64,000 nucleotides of DNA from Salsipaludibacter albus (lineage in GTDB: Bacteria > Actinomycetota > Nitriliruptoria > Nitriliruptorales > Nitriliruptoraceae), in the NCBI RefSeq assembly GCF_019798055.1, contig NZ_JAHOPH010000004.1, positions 1 through 64,000 of the forward strand, given 5' to 3'. How positions within the stretch are numbered: the first letter of the stretch is position 1; every line of letters starts with the position of its first letter. Position numbers and translations under genes: made by a program. Below the pieces are notes generated by a model. It had not been told where the DNA came from. It saw nothing but the letters and a program-made list of their open reading frames with translations, and made no database searches. Below, one piece after another: positions 62,986-64,000 of the stretch.

Positions 62986-64000
62986 ATGAACGAACGACAC
63001 CCCGCAGCCTCCACCCCGGTCGCCCTCGTGCGCGACGTCTACGACCGCTTCACCGACCGCGTCGCACTGGGTCGCGAGCGCCACGGCAGGCCACTGACCT
63101 ACGCCGAGAAGGTCCTGTTCGCCCATCTCGACGACCCCGAGCAGGGCGGACTCGACCGTGGCGTGGACTACACCGACTACCGCCCGGACCGGGTCGCGAT
63201 GCAGGACGCCACGGCGCAGATGGCCGTACTCCAGTTCATGCTGGCCGGCAAGGCCTCGACGGCCGTGCCCACCACGATCCACGCTGACCACCTCATCCAG
63301 GCCCACCAGGGCGCCGACGCCGACCTGCGGATCGCCAACGAGCGCAACCGCGAGGTCTACGAGTTCCTGAAGTCGGCCGGCCAGCGCTACGGCATGGGCT
63401 TCTGGAAGCCGGGCTCGGGGATCATCCACCAGGTCGTGCTCGAGAACTACGCCTTCCCCGGCGGGATGATGATCGGCACGGACTCCCACACCCCCAACGC
63501 CGGCGGGCTGGGCATGGTGGCGATCGGCGTGGGTGGGGCCGACGCGGTCGACGTCATGGTCGGCATGCCCTGGAACCTGCGGGTGCCCAGGCTCATCGGG
63601 GTGAAGCTCACCGGGCGGCTGTCGGGCTGGAGCGCGCCCAAGGACATCATCCTCAAGGTCGCCGAGATCCTGACCGTCAAGGGTGGCACCGGCGCCATCG
63701 TCGAGTACTTCGGCCCGGGCGCCGAGTCGATCTCCGCCACCGGCAAGGGCACGATCTGCAACATGGGCGCCGAGATCGGGGCCACGACGTCGCTGTTCGC
63801 CTACGACGAGTCGATGGCGCGCTACCTCAAGGCCACCGAGCGCGAGGAGATCGCCGACCTCGCCACCGAGCACGCGGCGTTGTTGCGGCCGGACGACGAG
63901 GTCGTGGCCGATCCGGCGTCGTACTACGACCAAGTCATCGAGATCGACCTCGACACCCTGTCGCCCCACCTGGTCGGCCCGCACACGCCGGACCTGGCAC
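62986..64000 (+). CDS. acn: Aconitate hydratase, mitochondrial type (5' part; continues past window)
   Basis: 338 codons are visible. [71 protein letters not shown] and [38 protein letters not shown] match eukaryotic mitochondrial aconitase rather than AcnA/IRP or AcnB. The Fe-S ligand cysteines (GSCTN and later) lie beyond the window. It interconverts citrate and isocitrate in the TCA cycle. AGGA lies 8 nt before ATG 62986. Confidence 0.92.
   Translation, partial: MNERHPAASTPVALVRDVYDRFTDRVALGRERHGRPLTYAEKVLFAHLDDPEQGGLDRGVDYTDYRPDRVAMQDATAQMAVLQFMLAGKASTAVPTTIHADHLIQAHQGADADLRIANERNREVYEFLKSAGQRYGMGFWKPGSGIIHQVVLENYAFPGGMMIGTDSHTPNAGGLGMVAIGVGGADAVDVMVGMPWNLRVPRLIGVKLTGRLSGWSAPKDIILKVAEILTVKGGTGAIVEYFGPGAESISATGKGTICNMGAEIGATTSLFAYDESMARYLKATEREEIADLATEHAALLRPDDEVVADPASYYDQVIEIDLDTLSPHLVGPHTPDLA

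Overview
The window is 64 kb of very GC-rich DNA from an actinobacterium. Taxon-marking genes are a complete Pup-proteasome locus (arc, dop, pup, prcB, prcA, pafA, pafB, pafC), a mycobacterial-type adenosine kinase, DUF4193, DUF2017 beside clpS, and lnt coupled to a polyprenol-phosphate mannose synthase. Proteins are rich in Asp/Glu and several genes look leaderless. A deep-branching, perhaps salt- or alkali-adapted lineage such as Nitriliruptoria would fit, but that is inference; no rRNA or other phylogenetic marker is present. The only RNA gene seen is one tRNA-Glu.

Layout. 1-6.5 kb: a truncated exported coiled-coil protein, DUF2332, a VOC protein, two membrane proteins and a ClC transporter. 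6.6-12.3 kb (minus strand): five start-to-stop coupled genes pgsB-pgsC-pgsA-ggt-patatin, a poly-gamma-glutamate synthesis and anchoring operon. 12.6-15.1 kb: a zinc-ribbon RNase HI, a small zinc-ribbon protein, a PAC2 protein and a 0.5-kb gene-free stretch with three copies of a 94-nt structured repeat. 15.1-20.5 kb: a lysine-to-aminoadipate pair (lysine 6-transaminase plus aldehyde dehydrogenase), adenosine kinase and serC. 20.6-26 kb: a BmpA-type nucleoside ABC transporter. 26.3-31 kb: nhaA, ahcY, aat and a 5'-3' exonuclease. 31-41 kb: murJ, a quinone oxidoreductase, clpS-DUF2017, a cold-shock protein, a RecB-like nuclease, tRNA-Glu, ppm and lnt. 41-46 kb: DUF4193, an amidohydrolase, an Xaa-Pro peptidase and a lipid kinase. 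46.5-60.4 kb: helY-tatC-tatA, pafC-pafB, pafA-prcA-prcB-pup, dop, arc, trmI. 60.5-64 kb: an unknown protein, msrA, a SatD-like protein and the 5' part of a mitochondrial-type aconitase.

How the genes fit together. Two regulated proteolysis routes sit together: the Pup-proteasome, and the N-degron route (aat tags N-termini with Leu/Phe, clpS delivers them to Clp). Nucleoside uptake, adenosine kinase and SAH hydrolase form a plausible purine and methyl-cycle salvage set. pgsBCA, murJ, lnt, ppm and the exported coiled-coil protein all serve the envelope.

The least ordinary signals are non-coding. They are the three-copy 94-nt element at 14.6-15.0 kb, whose stems covary around a constant loop, and a dispersed family of hairpins with an 11-nt loop GAGCGNAGCGA, found only at gene 3' ends. 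Also notable are a tatC with no canonical in-frame start codon, a degenerate second copy of the rnhA 3' end, and an aconitase promoter that has an inverted repeat in its spacer and a 15-codon ORF over it.
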